Assembly (NCBI GenBank): GCA_902381685.1
Contig: LR698958.1
Span: 1,241,672-1,305,671 of the forward strand
Direction: 5' to 3'
Source: Lachnospiraceae bacterium
GTDB lineage: Bacteria; Bacillota; Clostridia; Lachnospirales; Lachnospiraceae
Length of the DNA: 64,000 nt
Part shown: positions 51,963 through 62,845 of the stretch, piece by piece
How positions within the stretch are numbered: the first letter of the stretch is position 1
How the letters are laid out: each line of letters opens with the position of its first letter
The notes under the pieces: generated by a model
What the model saw: the letters and a program-made list of their open reading frames with translations, nothing else
What the model was told of the DNA's origin: nothing
The model's database searches: none
Made by a program: the position numbers and the translations under genes

Positions 51963-53036
51963 ATGGCAAAGAAACTAATTGATATGATAAACATTTCCAA
52001 ATCCTATGGAGATAATCTTGTTTTAGATGAATTAAACTTATATATAAAAGAAAATGAATTTTTGACTTTACTTGGTCCAAGCGGCTGTGGGAAGACAACT
52101 CTTCTTCGCATTCTCGGCGGTTTTGAAACTGCAAATGAAGGTAAAATCATTTTCGAGGGCAATGATATTACAAATCTTGCTCCAAACAAACGTCAGTTAA
52201 ACACTGTTTTCCAGAAATATGCTTTGTTCTCACATATGAGCATTGCTGAAAATATTGCATTTGGACTGAAAATCAAAGGAAAGTCAAAAGCATATATTAA
52301 CGACAAAATCAAATATGCCTTAAAACTCGTAAACTTAGACGGATATGAAAATCGTACACCCGACTCATTAAGCGGCGGTCAGCAGCAGCGTATTGCCATT
52401 GCCCGTGCCATCGTAAATGAACCGAAAGTGCTTCTTCTCGATGAGCCTCTCGGCGCTTTGGACTTAAAACTCCGTCAGGATATGCAGTACGAATTAATCC
52501 GTTTAAAAAATGAATTGGGAATTACTTTCGTCTATGTTACACATGATCAGGAAGAAGCCCTAACCATGTCGGATACAATCGTTGTCATGAACCAGGGGTA
52601 TATCCAGCAGATTGGTACTCCGGAGGACATTTACAATGAGCCTGAAAACGCTTTTGTCGCAGACTTTATCGGTGACAGCAACATTCTTCCCGCTACTATG
52701 GTGGAAGATAAACTTGTAAAAATTCTCGGTGTAAACTTCCCTTGCGTAGACACGGGCTTTGGGCGAAACAAACCTGTTGATGCGGTAATACGGCCTGAAG
52801 ATATTGACCTTGTAAAAGTTGATGAAGGAATTATGCAGGGTGTCGTTACCCATCTGATTTTTAAAGGTGTGCATTATGAAATGGAAGTAACTGCCAACAA
52901 TTATAAGTGGCTTGTTCATAGTACGGATATGTTTCCGGTCGGAACGGAAGTCGGTATTAAAGTAGATCCGTTTGATATTCAGATTATGAAAAAACCGGAA
53001 TCGGAAGATGAGGAGGCTGTTATCGTTGAAGAATAG
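51963..53036 (+). CDS. potA: spermidine/putrescine ABC transporter ATPase
   Basis: 357 residues. Walker [16 protein letters not shown] (about 37-51), signature [14 protein letters not shown] (about 138-151), Walker [13 protein letters not shown] (about 157-168), switch His in VTHDQEEA; a C-terminal TOBE domain. It energises polyamine uptake. RBS AAGGAGG. Overlaps potB. Confidence 0.96.
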   Translation: MAKKLIDMINISKSYGDNLVLDELNLYIKENEFLTLLGPSGCGKTTLLRILGGFETANEGKIIFEGNDITNLAPNKRQLNTVFQKYALFSHMSIAENIAFGLKIKGKSKAYINDKIKYALKLVNLDGYENRTPDSLSGGQQQRIAIARAIVNEPKVLLLDEPLGALDLKLRQDMQYELIRLKNELGITFVYVTHDQEEALTMSDTIVVMNQGYIQQIGTPEDIYNEPENAFVADFIGDSNILPATMVEDKLVKILGVNFPCVDTGFGRNKPVDAVIRPEDIDLVKVDEGIMQGVVTHLIFKGVHYEMEVTANNYKWLVHSTDMFPVGTEVGIKVDPFDIQIMKKPESEDEEAVIVEE

Positions 53037-53844
53037 GAAAAAACTATTAGCAGGGCCATATCTTTTCTGGTCAGTTTCCTTTATCATCATTCCTCTTTTT
53101 ATGATTTTATATTACGGGCTGACAAACAGTAAAAATGAATTTACTTTATCAAACCTTGCTAAGATTACAACACCGGAAAATTTAAAAGCACTCGGGCTTG
53201 CCCTTCTGCTCTCCTTAATCAGCACAGTTATCTGTCTTATATTAGCATACCCGCTGGCAATGATACTCGCCTCAAAAAGTATGAATCAGACAAGTTTTGT
53301 TGTATTGATTTTTATCCTGCCGATGTGGATGAACTTTTTGCTCCGCACACTTGCATGGCAGACACTTTTGGAAAAGAACGGAGTTATTAACAGTATTCTG
53401 TCCTTCTTCCACTTACCTACCCAATCCATTATCAATACGCCGTCCGCCATTATACTCGGTATGGTATATAACTTCCTGCCGTTTATGGTGCTGCCTATCT
53501 ATAATGTGATTGTAAAAATTGACAAAGACGTTATCTCTGCTGCCAAAGACTTAGGAGCAAACAATATACAGACATTTACAAAAATTATTTTTCCACTGAC
53601 TACACCCGGAATCATCAGTGGAATTACCATGGTATTCGTTCCTGCCCTGACTACTTTCGTTATTTCCGACTTGCTCGGAGGAAGTAAAATTCTTCTTATC
53701 GGAAATGTTATTGAGCAGGAATTCAAACAGAGCAGCAACTGGAATGTAGGTTCAGGACTCTCACTGGTTTTAATGATATTTATTATTGCCAGTATGGCAT
53801 TGATTGCAAAATACGATAAAGATGGAGAGGGGACAGCATTTTAA
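53026..53844 (+). CDS. potB: spermidine/putrescine ABC transporter permease
   Basis: 272 residues if it starts at TTG 53026 (AGGAGG nine bases upstream, inside potA); the ATG at 53008 is too near that site. Six membrane helices; the EAA-like loop [21 protein letters not shown] (about 170-190) contacts PotA. Overlaps potA by 11 bases and the next gene by one. Confidence 0.93.
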   Translation: MKNRKKLLAGPYLFWSVSFIIIPLFMILYYGLTNSKNEFTLSNLAKITTPENLKALGLALLLSLISTVICLILAYPLAMILASKSMNQTSFVVLIFILPMWMNFLLRTLAWQTLLEKNGVINSILSFFHLPTQSIINTPSAIILGMVYNFLPFMVLPIYNVIVKIDKDVISAAKDLGANNIQTFTKIIFPLTTPGIISGITMVFVPALTTFVISDLLGGSKILLIGNVIEQEFKQSSNWNVGSGLSLVLMIFIIASMALIAKYDKDGEGTAF

Positions 53845-55748
53845 TGAAAAAGACATTACAAAATATTTATTTATCACTTATCATTTTTTTACTATATGCT
53901 CCAATTGTTACACTTGCCGTACTTTCTTTTAATAATTCAAAGACACGCGCAAAATGGGGCGGATTTACGGGAAAATGGTACGTTTCCCTTTTTCAAAACG
54001 AACAGATTATGAATGCTCTGTATACAACTTTACTTATCGCACTTTTGTCCGCTTTCATCGCAACGCTCATCGGTACCGCTGCCGCTATCGGCATTCAAAG
54101 TATGAAACGGAAACCGCGGACACTTATGATGGGAATCACAAACATTCCCATGCTAAATGCAGATATCGTTACCGGAATTTCTTTAATGCTTCTTTTCATC
54201 GCAATGGGAACGGCATTAAAATTCATGGGAATCCAGTTTTCACTCGGATTTGCAACTGTTTTAATCGCACATATCACATTCAACATTCCTTATGTTATTT
54301 TAAGTGTTATGCCGAAATTAAAGCAGACGAAACGAAGTACTTATGAGGCCGCGTTGGACTTAGGTGCATCTCCGGTTTACGCTTTCTTTAAAGTTGTATT
54401 TCCTGATATTTTACCGGGTGTATTTTCAGGATTTTTACTGGCATTCACTATGTCGCTAGATGACTTTGTTATCACTCACTTTACAAAAGGACCGGGAGTA
54501 GATACACTCTCCACTAAAATTTACAGTGAAGTGCGCAAAGGAATCAAACCGGAAATGTATGCGCTTTCCACTCTTCTTTTTGTGTCCGTATTGATTTTGT
54601 TAATCTTGATTAACATTTCTCCAGCTAAAAAAGATGGTGAAGCAAAGGCAAAAGAAATGAAAAAATCTACGCGGGTTTCACGTTTCGTCTTCCGCCGTGT
54701 CATTCCTGTCGCTATGGCTCTTGTCGTTGTCGCAGGAGGTATCTTCTATAGTTCAAAAGAAGATTTAAGCGGTGATAATCAGGTAATCGTTTATAACTGG
54801 GGAGAGTATCTCGATCCCGAAGTCATTACCATGTTCGAGGAAGAAACAGGAATCAATGTTGTCTACGAGGAATTTGAAACAAACGAAATTATGTATCCGA
54901 AAATTCAGTCAGGCGCTATCGCTTACGATGTTGTCTGTCCTTCCGATTACATGATTCAGCGTATGATTGAAAACGATCTGCTTGCCGAATTAAATTTTGA
55001 TAACATTCCAAATATCAAAAACATCGGATCGCAGTATATGGAACAGTCCAAACAGTTTGATGCCGAGAACAAATATTCCGTTCCATATTGCTGGGGGACT
55101 GTAGGTATCCTCTACAACAAGAAAATGGTTGACGAACCAATTGACAGTTGGTCTGTGTTGTGGGATAAGAAATATAAAGATAACATCTTGATGCAGGACA
55201 GCGTCCGCGATGCTTTTGCCGTAGCATTAAAATATCTCGGCTACTCACTCAACTCTACTGATTTGGACGAACTTCAGGAGGCTAAGGAATTGCTCATCAA
55301 GCAGAAACCTCTTGTGCAGGCATATGTCATCGACCAGGTTAGAGATAAAATGATTGGAAATGAGGCGGCAATCGGTGTCATCTACTCCGGAGAGGCAATT
55401 TATACACAACTCGAAAATCCGGACTTAGAGTATGTTATCCCAAAAGAAGGATCAAATGTATGGATTGACTCATGGGTTATTCCGAAAAACGCAAAACATA
55501 AAGAAAACGGCGAGAAATTTATCAACTTCCTCTGCCGTCCTGATATTGCAAAGATGAACTTCGATTATATCACCTACTCTACTCCAAATACAGAGGGACG
55601 AAAACTGATTGAAGATCCGGCAATACGAAACAGTACAATTGCTTTCCCTGACGCCAAAGAATTAGAGCGCTGTGAGACATTTAAGTTCTTAGGGGATAAA
55701 AATGACGCCATTTACAATGAATTATGGCGCGAAATTAAATCAAATTAA
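53844..55748 (+). CDS. PotC-PotD fusion: polyamine permease joined to its substrate-binding protein
   Basis: 634 residues. Residues 1-265 are a PotC permease (six helices, EAALDLGASPVYAFFKVVFP coupling loop, 163-182). A charged link and a further helix (RFVFRRVIPVAMALVVVAGG, about 277-300) follow, then a full PotD-type periplasmic-binding domain from about 312 (VIVYNWGEYLDPEVITMFEE; YSVPYCWGTVGILYNKKMV; IGVIYSGEAIYTQ). The binding domain is thus tethered outside the membrane without a lipobox. No separate potD follows, so the fusion is probably the only binding component. Confidence 0.94.
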   Translation: MKKTLQNIYLSLIIFLLYAPIVTLAVLSFNNSKTRAKWGGFTGKWYVSLFQNEQIMNALYTTLLIALLSAFIATLIGTAAAIGIQSMKRKPRTLMMGITNIPMLNADIVTGISLMLLFIAMGTALKFMGIQFSLGFATVLIAHITFNIPYVILSVMPKLKQTKRSTYEAALDLGASPVYAFFKVVFPDILPGVFSGFLLAFTMSLDDFVITHFTKGPGVDTLSTKIYSEVRKGIKPEMYALSTLLFVSVLILLILINISPAKKDGEAKAKEMKKSTRVSRFVFRRVIPVAMALVVVAGGIFYSSKEDLSGDNQVIVYNWGEYLDPEVITMFEEETGINVVYEEFETNEIMYPKIQSGAIAYDVVCPSDYMIQRMIENDLLAELNFDNIPNIKNIGSQYMEQSKQFDAENKYSVPYCWGTVGILYNKKMVDEPIDSWSVLWDKKYKDNILMQDSVRDAFAVALKYLGYSLNSTDLDELQEAKELLIKQKPLVQAYVIDQVRDKMIGNEAAIGVIYSGEAIYTQLENPDLEYVIPKEGSNVWIDSWVIPKNAKHKENGEKFINFLCRPDIAKMNFDYITYSTPNTEGRKLIEDPAIRNSTIAFPDAKELERCETFKFLGDKNDAIYNELWREIKSN

Positions 55749-55766
55749 TTCTGAAGAGAGGTATTT

Positions 55767-56651
55767 ATGAGACGAGTATTTACTTATAGGATACCGGAGG
55801 AATTTGAAAATGACACTCTGCTTTCTTTCCTGAAAGCAGAGTGTTATTCTTCTCCGATTATCACACATTTAAAACGAACTGAGAAAGGATTACTGTTAAA
55901 CGGAAACTGGGCAAGAGTACGGGATATTCTTCACAAAAATGATATACTCACCGTAACTTTATTAGAGACAACTTCCTCTGACAACATCGTTCCGGTTTCT
56001 CTTCCCCTCGATATCGTCTATGAAGATGAAGATTTAATGGTAATAAATAAGCCCGCAAATATGCCTATCCACCCTTCCCAAAATAATTATGATAACACTC
56101 TGGCAAATGCCGTAGCATACTACTATGCCCAAAAAGAAGTCCCTTTTGTCTACCGCTGTATCAATCGTCTGGACAGGGACACAACCGGTCTTCTTATTCT
56201 GGCAAAGCATATGTACAGCGCTTCTCTCCTATCCGATATGGTAAAAAACCGTCTGATTCATCGGGAGTATATAGCCATTGCCGACGGATATGTGGACGAT
56301 GCCGGAATAATAGATGCCCCTATTGCCCGCACAAAAGACTCCACGATAGAAAGAGAAGTAAATTTCTCTGAGGGAGATTTTGCCCGGACACATTACAAAT
56401 GTTTGCAAAGAAAAAATGGGTATTCCCTCGTTTCCTTAAAATTAGAAACAGGGCGTACCCATCAAATCCGTGTTCATATGAAATATATCGGTCATGCACT
56501 TTTAGGGGATTTCTTATATAATCCCGATTATACTTTTATCGGACGGCAGGCGCTTCACTCTCACCGCCTGACTTTCATGCACCCGATTACCAAACAGCAT
56601 CTTACATTCACTGCTCCTCTTCCTTATGACATGGCAAAACTATTTGACTAA
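55767..56651 (+). CDS. RluA-family pseudouridine synthase
   Basis: 294 residues. S4-like N-terminal part, then INRLDRDTTGLLILAK with the catalytic Asp (about 130-145) and LETGRTHQIRVHMKYIGHALLGD near 230-252. It makes pseudouridine in 23S rRNA or tRNA; the exact site cannot be told, as an RluD/YlyB paralogue is also possible. Starts 18 bases after the pot operon with RBS GAGAGG, so it may be co-transcribed. Its stop overlaps the convergent kinase stop. Confidence 0.9.
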   Translation: MRRVFTYRIPEEFENDTLLSFLKAECYSSPIITHLKRTEKGLLLNGNWARVRDILHKNDILTVTLLETTSSDNIVPVSLPLDIVYEDEDLMVINKPANMPIHPSQNNYDNTLANAVAYYYAQKEVPFVYRCINRLDRDTTGLLILAKHMYSASLLSDMVKNRLIHREYIAIADGYVDDAGIIDAPIARTKDSTIEREVNFSEGDFARTHYKCLQRKNGYSLVSLKLETGRTHQIRVHMKYIGHALLGDFLYNPDYTFIGRQALHSHRLTFMHPITKQHLTFTAPLPYDMAKLFD

Positions 56652-58315
56652 ACCCGAAAACAGCCGCCACCGATAAACTCTCTCAAAAGGGAGTTTTTCG
56701 GTACGTTTTCCGCACTGATTCCAACGAAATAGTCTAAGAATTTCAACAATCGTTTTGCCTCCACATATTCATCACAATCTTTGTCAATTCCAAATAAAAT
56801 CGGTTCCGCATATTGTTTCAGCACCGCCAGTTCATAGATTAAAGCAGAGCTAAACATAGCGTCTGCCTCCTCCTGAAACGGAAAAATATTTCTCTCTTCA
56901 CCTCTTCTTACCGAGTGCCACATGGCAATCGTATTCTGTGCCGACGTTCCTCTCGTTCTGGCATCTCTAACCATACGTCTTAACAGTCTTCCGTCTGTCG
57001 TCGGTATACGATTATGCTCATCAATATTTAACTGTGTCAATGCACTGATATAAATTTTAAATTTATTTTCTGATGACAGTTTATAGGTAAGGGCATCGTT
57101 CAGGCAATGGATTCCTTCTATAACAAGTATATCCTGTTTTCCCATTTTAGTCGGAGGTGCATTATATTCCCTTTTTCCCGTTTTAAAATTAAACGTAGGA
57201 AGTTGCACTTCCTTCCCTTCCAGCAATTCCGTCAACTGATGATTAAACAGTTCTCTGTCAATCGCTTCCAGACATTCAAAATCATAATCCCCATTTTCAT
57301 CTCTCGGCGTGAACTCACGATTTACAAAATAATTATCCACTGCAATCGGGTGTGGTTTTAACCCCAATGCCTGCAGTTGAATGGACAGGCGATGCGAAAA
57401 CGTTGTTTTCCCAGATGAGGACGGCCCTGCAATCAAAACAAACTTAACACTTGGTCTCTGTACTATCTGCATTGCCAGTTCCGCAATCTTTCTCTCCTGA
57501 TATGCCTCCTGCACAAGTATAACTTCTTCCATTCCCTGACGAGTTATCTGCTCATTCAAATCCGCCACCGTCTCAATATGCATCATGTCTCCCCATTGGG
57601 TAGACTCTTTTAAAATCTGAAACAGTTTCTTCTGTGGCTCAAAGGGCGGAACCGCTTTCGGCTCGTCCTTTGTCGGCATTTGCAGTACAAATCCGTCATC
57701 ATAGCGATATAAGGCAAAATATTTCAGATATGATGCATCTGGAACCATATATCCGTAATAATAATCAGCCATATTTTCCATTTCATATAAATTTACCGCT
57801 GAAACTCTTCGATATCGGAACAGTCTCTCCTTATCATACATTCCCTGCTCTTTAAAGAGAGACATGGCATCATCAATGTGAACCGTTTTCTTTACAATTG
57901 GAGTTTTTTCCTCCGCCATTTCTTCCATGCGCTTTTCTACCTGACGCAAAAATGTATCGGTAATCTCAAAATCTCCATCTGCCGTACAATAATATCCTTT
58001 ACTCACCGAGTACTGTACCCGTATTTTTTTCACATTTTCTTTGCCCGTTACGTCCTCAATGGCTTTTACCATCAAAAGACACATACTTCTTCTGTATGTT
58101 TCATTTCCAATCTTTGTATCCGTTGTAATAAATTCTAACTTACAGTCATGCTTACATTGTTTTGGCAACTCCTGTAACTTTCCGTCAACAAGCACAAGAA
58201 CTATATCATTTTCATACTCTCCCTGATAGTCCTCGGCAATCTTTTTATATGTTGTTCCTTCCTCATAAAGTTTTATCTCGTTCCCTATCTGTATTCTGCA
58301 CATTTTTCTGTCCAT
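56648..58315 (-). CDS. nucleoside kinase with TGS and ThrRS-like editing-related domains
   Basis: 555 residues. N-terminal TGS-like domain (about 1-70), a threonyl/alanyl-tRNA synthetase additional-domain-like region (about 75-200), then a uridine-kinase-like P-loop domain: Walker A LIAGPSSSGKTTFSHRL (about 293-309) and GIHCLNDALTYKL (about 393-405). The family phosphorylates uridine, cytidine or related nucleosides, common in Clostridia; exact substrate unknown. Its stop overlaps the convergent pseudouridine synthase stop. Confidence 0.88.
   Translation of the reverse strand: MDRKMCRIQIGNEIKLYEEGTTYKKIAEDYQGEYENDIVLVLVDGKLQELPKQCKHDCKLEFITTDTKIGNETYRRSMCLLMVKAIEDVTGKENVKKIRVQYSVSKGYYCTADGDFEITDTFLRQVEKRMEEMAEEKTPIVKKTVHIDDAMSLFKEQGMYDKERLFRYRRVSAVNLYEMENMADYYYGYMVPDASYLKYFALYRYDDGFVLQMPTKDEPKAVPPFEPQKKLFQILKESTQWGDMMHIETVADLNEQITRQGMEEVILVQEAYQERKIAELAMQIVQRPSVKFVLIAGPSSSGKTTFSHRLSIQLQALGLKPHPIAVDNYFVNREFTPRDENGDYDFECLEAIDRELFNHQLTELLEGKEVQLPTFNFKTGKREYNAPPTKMGKQDILVIEGIHCLNDALTYKLSSENKFKIYISALTQLNIDEHNRIPTTDGRLLRRMVRDARTRGTSAQNTIAMWHSVRRGEERNIFPFQEEADAMFSSALIYELAVLKQYAEPILFGIDKDCDEYVEAKRLLKFLDYFVGISAENVPKNSLLREFIGGGCFRV
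56675..56698 (+). terminator. terminator of the RluA-family gene, inside the convergent kinase gene
   Basis: AAACTCTCT (56675-56683), loop CAAA, AGGGAGTTT (56688-56696), all nine positions paired with one G-T, then TT. It lies within the last codons of the kinase gene on the opposite strand. Confidence 0.7.
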
Positions 58316-58352
58316 ACTACTCCCTCTTTTCTATATGATTTAGAAACTGTTT

Positions 58353-59129
58353 TTAATATACCTGAAACGGAAAAACTATCTCTGCCTGTTTTACCACAAG
58401 TTCAGAAAAATCCTTTTCCAGCGTTTCCGCTACATCTTTTATAAAAATATGCTCCAAGCCATAATGCCCTGCATCAATGATTGTAAGCCCCTGCTCTACC
58501 GCATCTATTCCTTCGTGATGACCTATATCTCCCGTAATAAGTACATCAGCCCCTTTGTCAATGGCAAGAGAGATAACACTTTTCCCTGAACCGGCACAAA
58601 CCGCTATTTTTCTGACAGTTTTCTCTTCCGCTCCGAATACCTGAACGGCATTTAAGCCGAATTTCTTTTTTACCAATTCACTGCACTGCCTCAAAGTCAT
58701 CTCATTTTCATATATGCCGATTTTGCCGATACCTTTGTCCTCCTCTGTCGAAGTTTTATCCAGAACCTCCTGACAGTCGATTCCCAAAATATCTGCTGAC
58801 AAATCTGCCATGCGAAGCACATCATAGTTTGTATGCATGGCATAATAGGAAATATCGTTTTGCAGCAGTTTTACCACTCTGCGGCCGATAAAATCCATAT
58901 CCGTAACTGTGCGAAGCGGCGAAAAAATCAATGGGTGATGCGTGATAATCATGTCAGCCTTTTCCTCTATCGCCCTGTCAATGATTTCTTCCGTCAAATC
59001 TAAGGCAACATAAACATTCTTCACCTCTTTCTGCTTCCTTCCCACAAGAAGTCCTACATTGTCCCATGTAAGCGCCGCATTACTCGGATACAACTCTTCC
59101 AGTTTTTCTATAATCTCCTTACACAGCAT
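58353..59129 (-). CDS. Nif3-like dinuclear metal centre protein
   Basis: 258 residues. Metal-binding signature DMIITHHPLIFSPL (about 59-72) with the His pair, and the C-terminal DAGHYGLEHIFI motif. Often called GTP cyclohydrolase I type 2/NIF3; its function is not settled. Follows trmK by 14 bases, the standard rpoD-trmK-nif3 arrangement. Confidence 0.93.
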   Translation of the reverse strand: MLCKEIIEKLEELYPSNAALTWDNVGLLVGRKQKEVKNVYVALDLTEEIIDRAIEEKADMIITHHPLIFSPLRTVTDMDFIGRRVVKLLQNDISYYAMHTNYDVLRMADLSADILGIDCQEVLDKTSTEEDKGIGKIGIYENEMTLRQCSELVKKKFGLNAVQVFGAEEKTVRKIAVCAGSGKSVISLAIDKGADVLITGDIGHHEGIDAVEQGLTIIDAGHYGLEHIFIKDVAETLEKDFSELVVKQAEIVFPFQVY

Positions 59130-59143
59130 ATGCTCTTCCTTCC

Positions 59144-59833
59144 TTAAAAACTACTCAAAGTTTTTTGTAATCTGTCTGTCTCTTCTTCAATTTCCTCAAT
59201 TCTTTTCGCTACCTGTCCACCTCTTGTCTGATGCAGTTTTTCAAGGATTTCCTTCTTTATATCAATTTCTTTTTCTAAAAACTTCTTTAATATAGGGTTC
59301 TTTTCTTTCAAAAGGCATTTCCCGTAGCACAGTTCTTCCTGTGTATACTCTTCTATCGTTCCTTCTGTCACCCGCATCATCGGATAGAATTTTCCTTCAT
59401 CGATAACCATGTTTTCTTCCACAATACAATATCCGTTCTCATTCAGATACTGTCTTACTTTACTGATTTCCGACTGTGGCTGCAAAATCCATTCTTTTAC
59501 ATATTTCTTATGCAAAGTCCCCTCTTCCATAATCTTCACGACAAGGCCTCCGCCCATTCCGGCAATAACGACACTGTCCGCCTCACCCAAATGGAGTTGT
59601 TTCAATCCGTCAGATAACCTCGTTTCTATTTTGTTTTCCAGATTGTGAGAAGAGATATTTTCTTCCGCCTTCTTAAGAGGTCCTCTGTTAATATCCATCG
59701 CTATTGCAGAGGGATTTTTGTCATGCTCTACCAAATAAATCGGTATATACGCATGATCTGTCCCTACATCTGCAACTTTAGTCCCTTCCGTGACCATATC
59801 CGCAACCGCCTGTAGTCTTACTGATAATTCCAT
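59144..59833 (-). CDS. trmK: tRNA (adenine(22)-N1)-methyltransferase
   Basis: 229 residues. SAM loop VADVGTDHAYIPIYLVE (about 19-35), VIAGMGGGLVVKIM (about 88-101), LQPQSEISKVRQYL. It methylates A22 of tRNAs. Coupled to rpoD upstream by eight bases and to nif3 downstream. Confidence 0.94.
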   Translation of the reverse strand: MELSVRLQAVADMVTEGTKVADVGTDHAYIPIYLVEHDKNPSAIAMDINRGPLKKAEENISSHNLENKIETRLSDGLKQLHLGEADSVVIAGMGGGLVVKIMEEGTLHKKYVKEWILQPQSEISKVRQYLNENGYCIVEENMVIDEGKFYPMMRVTEGTIEEYTQEELCYGKCLLKEKNPILKKFLEKEIDIKKEILEKLHQTRGGQVAKRIEEIEEETDRLQKTLSSF

Positions 59834-59841
59834 AGCGACTC

Positions 59842-60954
59842 CTAATCTAAGTAATCTCTCAATTTACGGCTTCTGCTAGGGTGACGAAGTTTTCTTAACG
59901 CTTTTGCCTCAATCTGACGAATTCTTTCTCTTGTGACGTCAAATTCTTTTCCTACTTCTTCCAAAGTTCTCGCTCTTCCGTCATTCATTCCGAAACGAAG
60001 GCGCAATACTTTCTGCTCTCTGTCTGTCAATGTATTTAAAACTTCTCCCAATTGTTCTTTCAACAGTGTGGCAGCGGCCGCCTCAGCAGGTACAGGAACA
60101 TTATCATCTTGAATGAAATCTCCTAAATGACTATCTTCCTCCTCGCCAATCGGTGTTTCCAAGGATACAGGTTCCTGCGAAATTTTTAAAATTTCTCTTA
60201 CCCTTTCTACCGGCATATCTAATTCTTCCGCAATCTCTTCCGGTGACGGTTCTCTTCCCAATTCCTGAAGCAACTGTCTTGATACACGAATCAATTTGTT
60301 AATTGTTTCCACCATGTGAACCGGAATACGGATTGTTCTCGCCTGATCTGCGATTGCTCTTGTAATCGCCTGACGAATCCACCATGTCGCATATGTGCTG
60401 AATTTAAAGCCCTTTTCATAATCAAATTTTTCCACCGCTTTAATCAGACCTAAATTTCCTTCCTGAATCAAATCAAGGAAAAGCATTCCTCTTCCCACAT
60501 AACGCTTTGCAATGCTGACAACAAGACGAAGGTTTGCCTCTGCAAGACGTTTCTTAGCGTCTTCATCGCCTTCCGCCATACGTTTTGCCAGTTCAATCTC
60601 CTCTTCTGCGCTTAACAGAGGGACTTTACCAATCTCCTTTAAATACATACGGACAGGATCTTCAATACTGATACCGTCCGGCACAGACAAGTCTATTTTC
60701 TCCACGTCCACTTCATCTTCTTCCGTGATAACAACCTCTAAATCGTCATCATCATCTACATCGCCATTGATGCGGAGAACGTCAATATTTTGCCCTTCCA
60801 AATATTCAAACACTTTTTCCATCTGCTCCGGCTCCAACTCCATGTCCGCAAAAATTTCATTGATTTCCTGTATTTCCAAAATATTTTTCTTCTTTTTCCC
60901 AAGCGCCAATAATTCCTTTAGTTTTTCTTCAAATTTTACTATATTTTCTTCCAT
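59842..60954 (-). CDS. rpoD: primary RNA polymerase sigma factor (sigma-70/sigma-A)
   Basis: 370 residues, typical for Firmicute sigA. Region 1.1-like acidic N-terminus, region 1.2 ([16 protein letters not shown]), region 2 ([50 protein letters not shown]), region 3, and region 4 ([39 protein letters not shown]). It directs housekeeping transcription. Follows dnaG by 36 bases. Confidence 0.97.
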   Translation of the reverse strand: MEENIVKFEEKLKELLALGKKKKNILEIQEINEIFADMELEPEQMEKVFEYLEGQNIDVLRINGDVDDDDDLEVVITEEDEVDVEKIDLSVPDGISIEDPVRMYLKEIGKVPLLSAEEEIELAKRMAEGDEDAKKRLAEANLRLVVSIAKRYVGRGMLFLDLIQEGNLGLIKAVEKFDYEKGFKFSTYATWWIRQAITRAIADQARTIRIPVHMVETINKLIRVSRQLLQELGREPSPEEIAEELDMPVERVREILKISQEPVSLETPIGEEEDSHLGDFIQDDNVPVPAEAAAATLLKEQLGEVLNTLTDREQKVLRLRFGMNDGRARTLEEVGKEFDVTRERIRQIEAKALRKLRHPSRSRKLRDYLD

Positions 60955-60990
60955 ATCGTATCAATCCTCTCATTTGCTTTTATTTTATCC

Positions 60991-62766
60991 TTAATCAATG
61001 GAAATATGCAGTCTCTGCAAGTCCTGTAGTTCCCGCTTTGCGTCCATCAGTTTTTGCAGTCCGACAATATCCGTTGGATCTAACATCTTTGTAGCATATT
61101 CTATGCTGTTATTCTTCACTCGGATAATTGTCTCCTTTAACGCTTTTTCCTGCTCCTGCTTTGTTGTCAGTTCTTTAATTTTTGTATGGAACAGTGAAGC
61201 GACTTCCCTATGTTCTTCCTCGTCTGTAAAATGATTCATAATCTTTGCCGGGTTTACTTCTCCGTCCTCATACTGTTCATACAAAATGTCTGCAACGGTT
61301 GTATATAGTTTCTCCGTAAAATCTTTTGGAGAAATATATTTTTTTATCTGCCCGAAGATTTTCTCATCTTCCAGCAGCCATGTCAACAATATTTTTTGTG
61401 ATTGCAAGTTACCGTCTTCCCGAATTTTATCTTTTCCAACAGCCTGTTTTGGCTTTACTGCCGGAGTCGCAAGCCCTGACTGTACTGCCATTTTTGTCAC
61501 AAGTTTTCTCAAGTTATCGTAGCCGATATGATATGCCTGTGCCACCGCTTCGATATAATTCTCTCTCTCAATTTCCTCTTCAAAATTACAAAGCCTTCTT
61601 GCAACTTCATGATGAAATTCCGTTTTCCCTTCCGGAGAATTCATATCGAACTCTTTCTCCAGCATTTCCAAACCAAACATAAATCCGTTTCTCGCTTTTG
61701 AAATTCTCTCTTCAAAAGCCTCTGCTCCAAGATTTTTAATAAACTCATCGGGATCTTTGTAAGGATCCATACGGATAACTTTTGCGGTAATTCCCGCATC
61801 TTTTAAAATAGGAATTGCCCGAAGCGCCGCTCTCGTTCCCGCTTCATCGCTGTCATAAGTAAGATACACTTCATTTACATAACGTTTCAGCAGGGAAGCA
61901 TGTCCCACTGTGAGCGCCGTTCCCAGTGATGCAACCGCATTCGTAAATCCTGCCTGATGCAGTGCTATCACGTCCATATATCCCTCACAAATAAGGAAAT
62001 ACGGCTTTCTTGATGTTCTTGCCCGGTTCAGTCCGTATAAATTGCGGCTCTTGTCAAAAACAATCGTCTCCGGTGAATTCAGATATTTCGGTTTTGCATC
62101 TCCCATAACCCGTCCGCCAAAACCAATTACCCTGTTATTCACGTCCATAATCGGAAACATAACTCTGTTCCAAAATTTATCATATGCGCCTTTTCGTTCG
62201 TCAGCGCTGATCAGTCCGGCTTTCAAAAGCAGTTCGTCACCATATCCCTTCATCTTCAGGTATCTGTACAAATCGTCACTGTATTTGTTAGCATACCCTA
62301 GTCCAAAAGCCACGATCGTCTCCTCACTCAGCCCTCTGTTTTTCAAATAAGCGTACGCAGTCTTTCCACCCTCCGCTTTCAGTTGTGCGTAAAAGTACTT
62401 CGCCGCCAGTTTATTTATCTCTAAAATAGTCAGTTTTAAATCTGCTTTTTCCTTCGCCTCTTTTGAATATTCCACCTCGGGCAAATCAATTCCCGCCCTC
62501 TCGGCAAGAAATTTCAATGCCTCCACAAATGAATAATTCTCATATTCCATAATGAAAGTAAACACGTTCCCGCCTGCCCCACAGCCAAAACAGTAATACA
62601 TCTGTTTCTCTCTGCTGACTGAAAATGACGGAGACTTCTCATTATGAAACGGACAAAGTCCAAAGTAGGAACTTCCTTTTTTCTGAAGTTTTACATATCC
62701 GGAGATGACATCTACAATATCATTCCTCATTCTCACTTCCTCTACTAATTCTTCCGAATAATACAT
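60991..62766 (-). CDS. dnaG: DNA primase
   Basis: 591 residues. CHC2 zinc finger (CPFHNEKSPSFSV ... YYCFGCGAGG, about 39-68), DnaG catalytic core with Toprim motif FLICEGYMDVIALHQAG (about 256-272) and DSDEAGT, and a helical C-terminus that binds DnaB. It primes replication. AGGAGG upstream. In dgt-dnaG-rpoD macro-operon. Confidence 0.97.
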   Translation of the reverse strand: MYYSEELVEEVRMRNDIVDVISGYVKLQKKGSSYFGLCPFHNEKSPSFSVSREKQMYYCFGCGAGGNVFTFIMEYENYSFVEALKFLAERAGIDLPEVEYSKEAKEKADLKLTILEINKLAAKYFYAQLKAEGGKTAYAYLKNRGLSEETIVAFGLGYANKYSDDLYRYLKMKGYGDELLLKAGLISADERKGAYDKFWNRVMFPIMDVNNRVIGFGGRVMGDAKPKYLNSPETIVFDKSRNLYGLNRARTSRKPYFLICEGYMDVIALHQAGFTNAVASLGTALTVGHASLLKRYVNEVYLTYDSDEAGTRAALRAIPILKDAGITAKVIRMDPYKDPDEFIKNLGAEAFEERISKARNGFMFGLEMLEKEFDMNSPEGKTEFHHEVARRLCNFEEEIERENYIEAVAQAYHIGYDNLRKLVTKMAVQSGLATPAVKPKQAVGKDKIREDGNLQSQKILLTWLLEDEKIFGQIKKYISPKDFTEKLYTTVADILYEQYEDGEVNPAKIMNHFTDEEEHREVASLFHTKIKELTTKQEQEKALKETIIRVKNNSIEYATKMLDPTDIVGLQKLMDAKRELQDLQRLHISID

Positions 62767-62845
62767 GGAATACCTCCTGTATATAAAAGTCTTTATGATT
62801 TATGCTCCCATATTTATATATTCGACAAAAGTTTCTTATTTCCTT

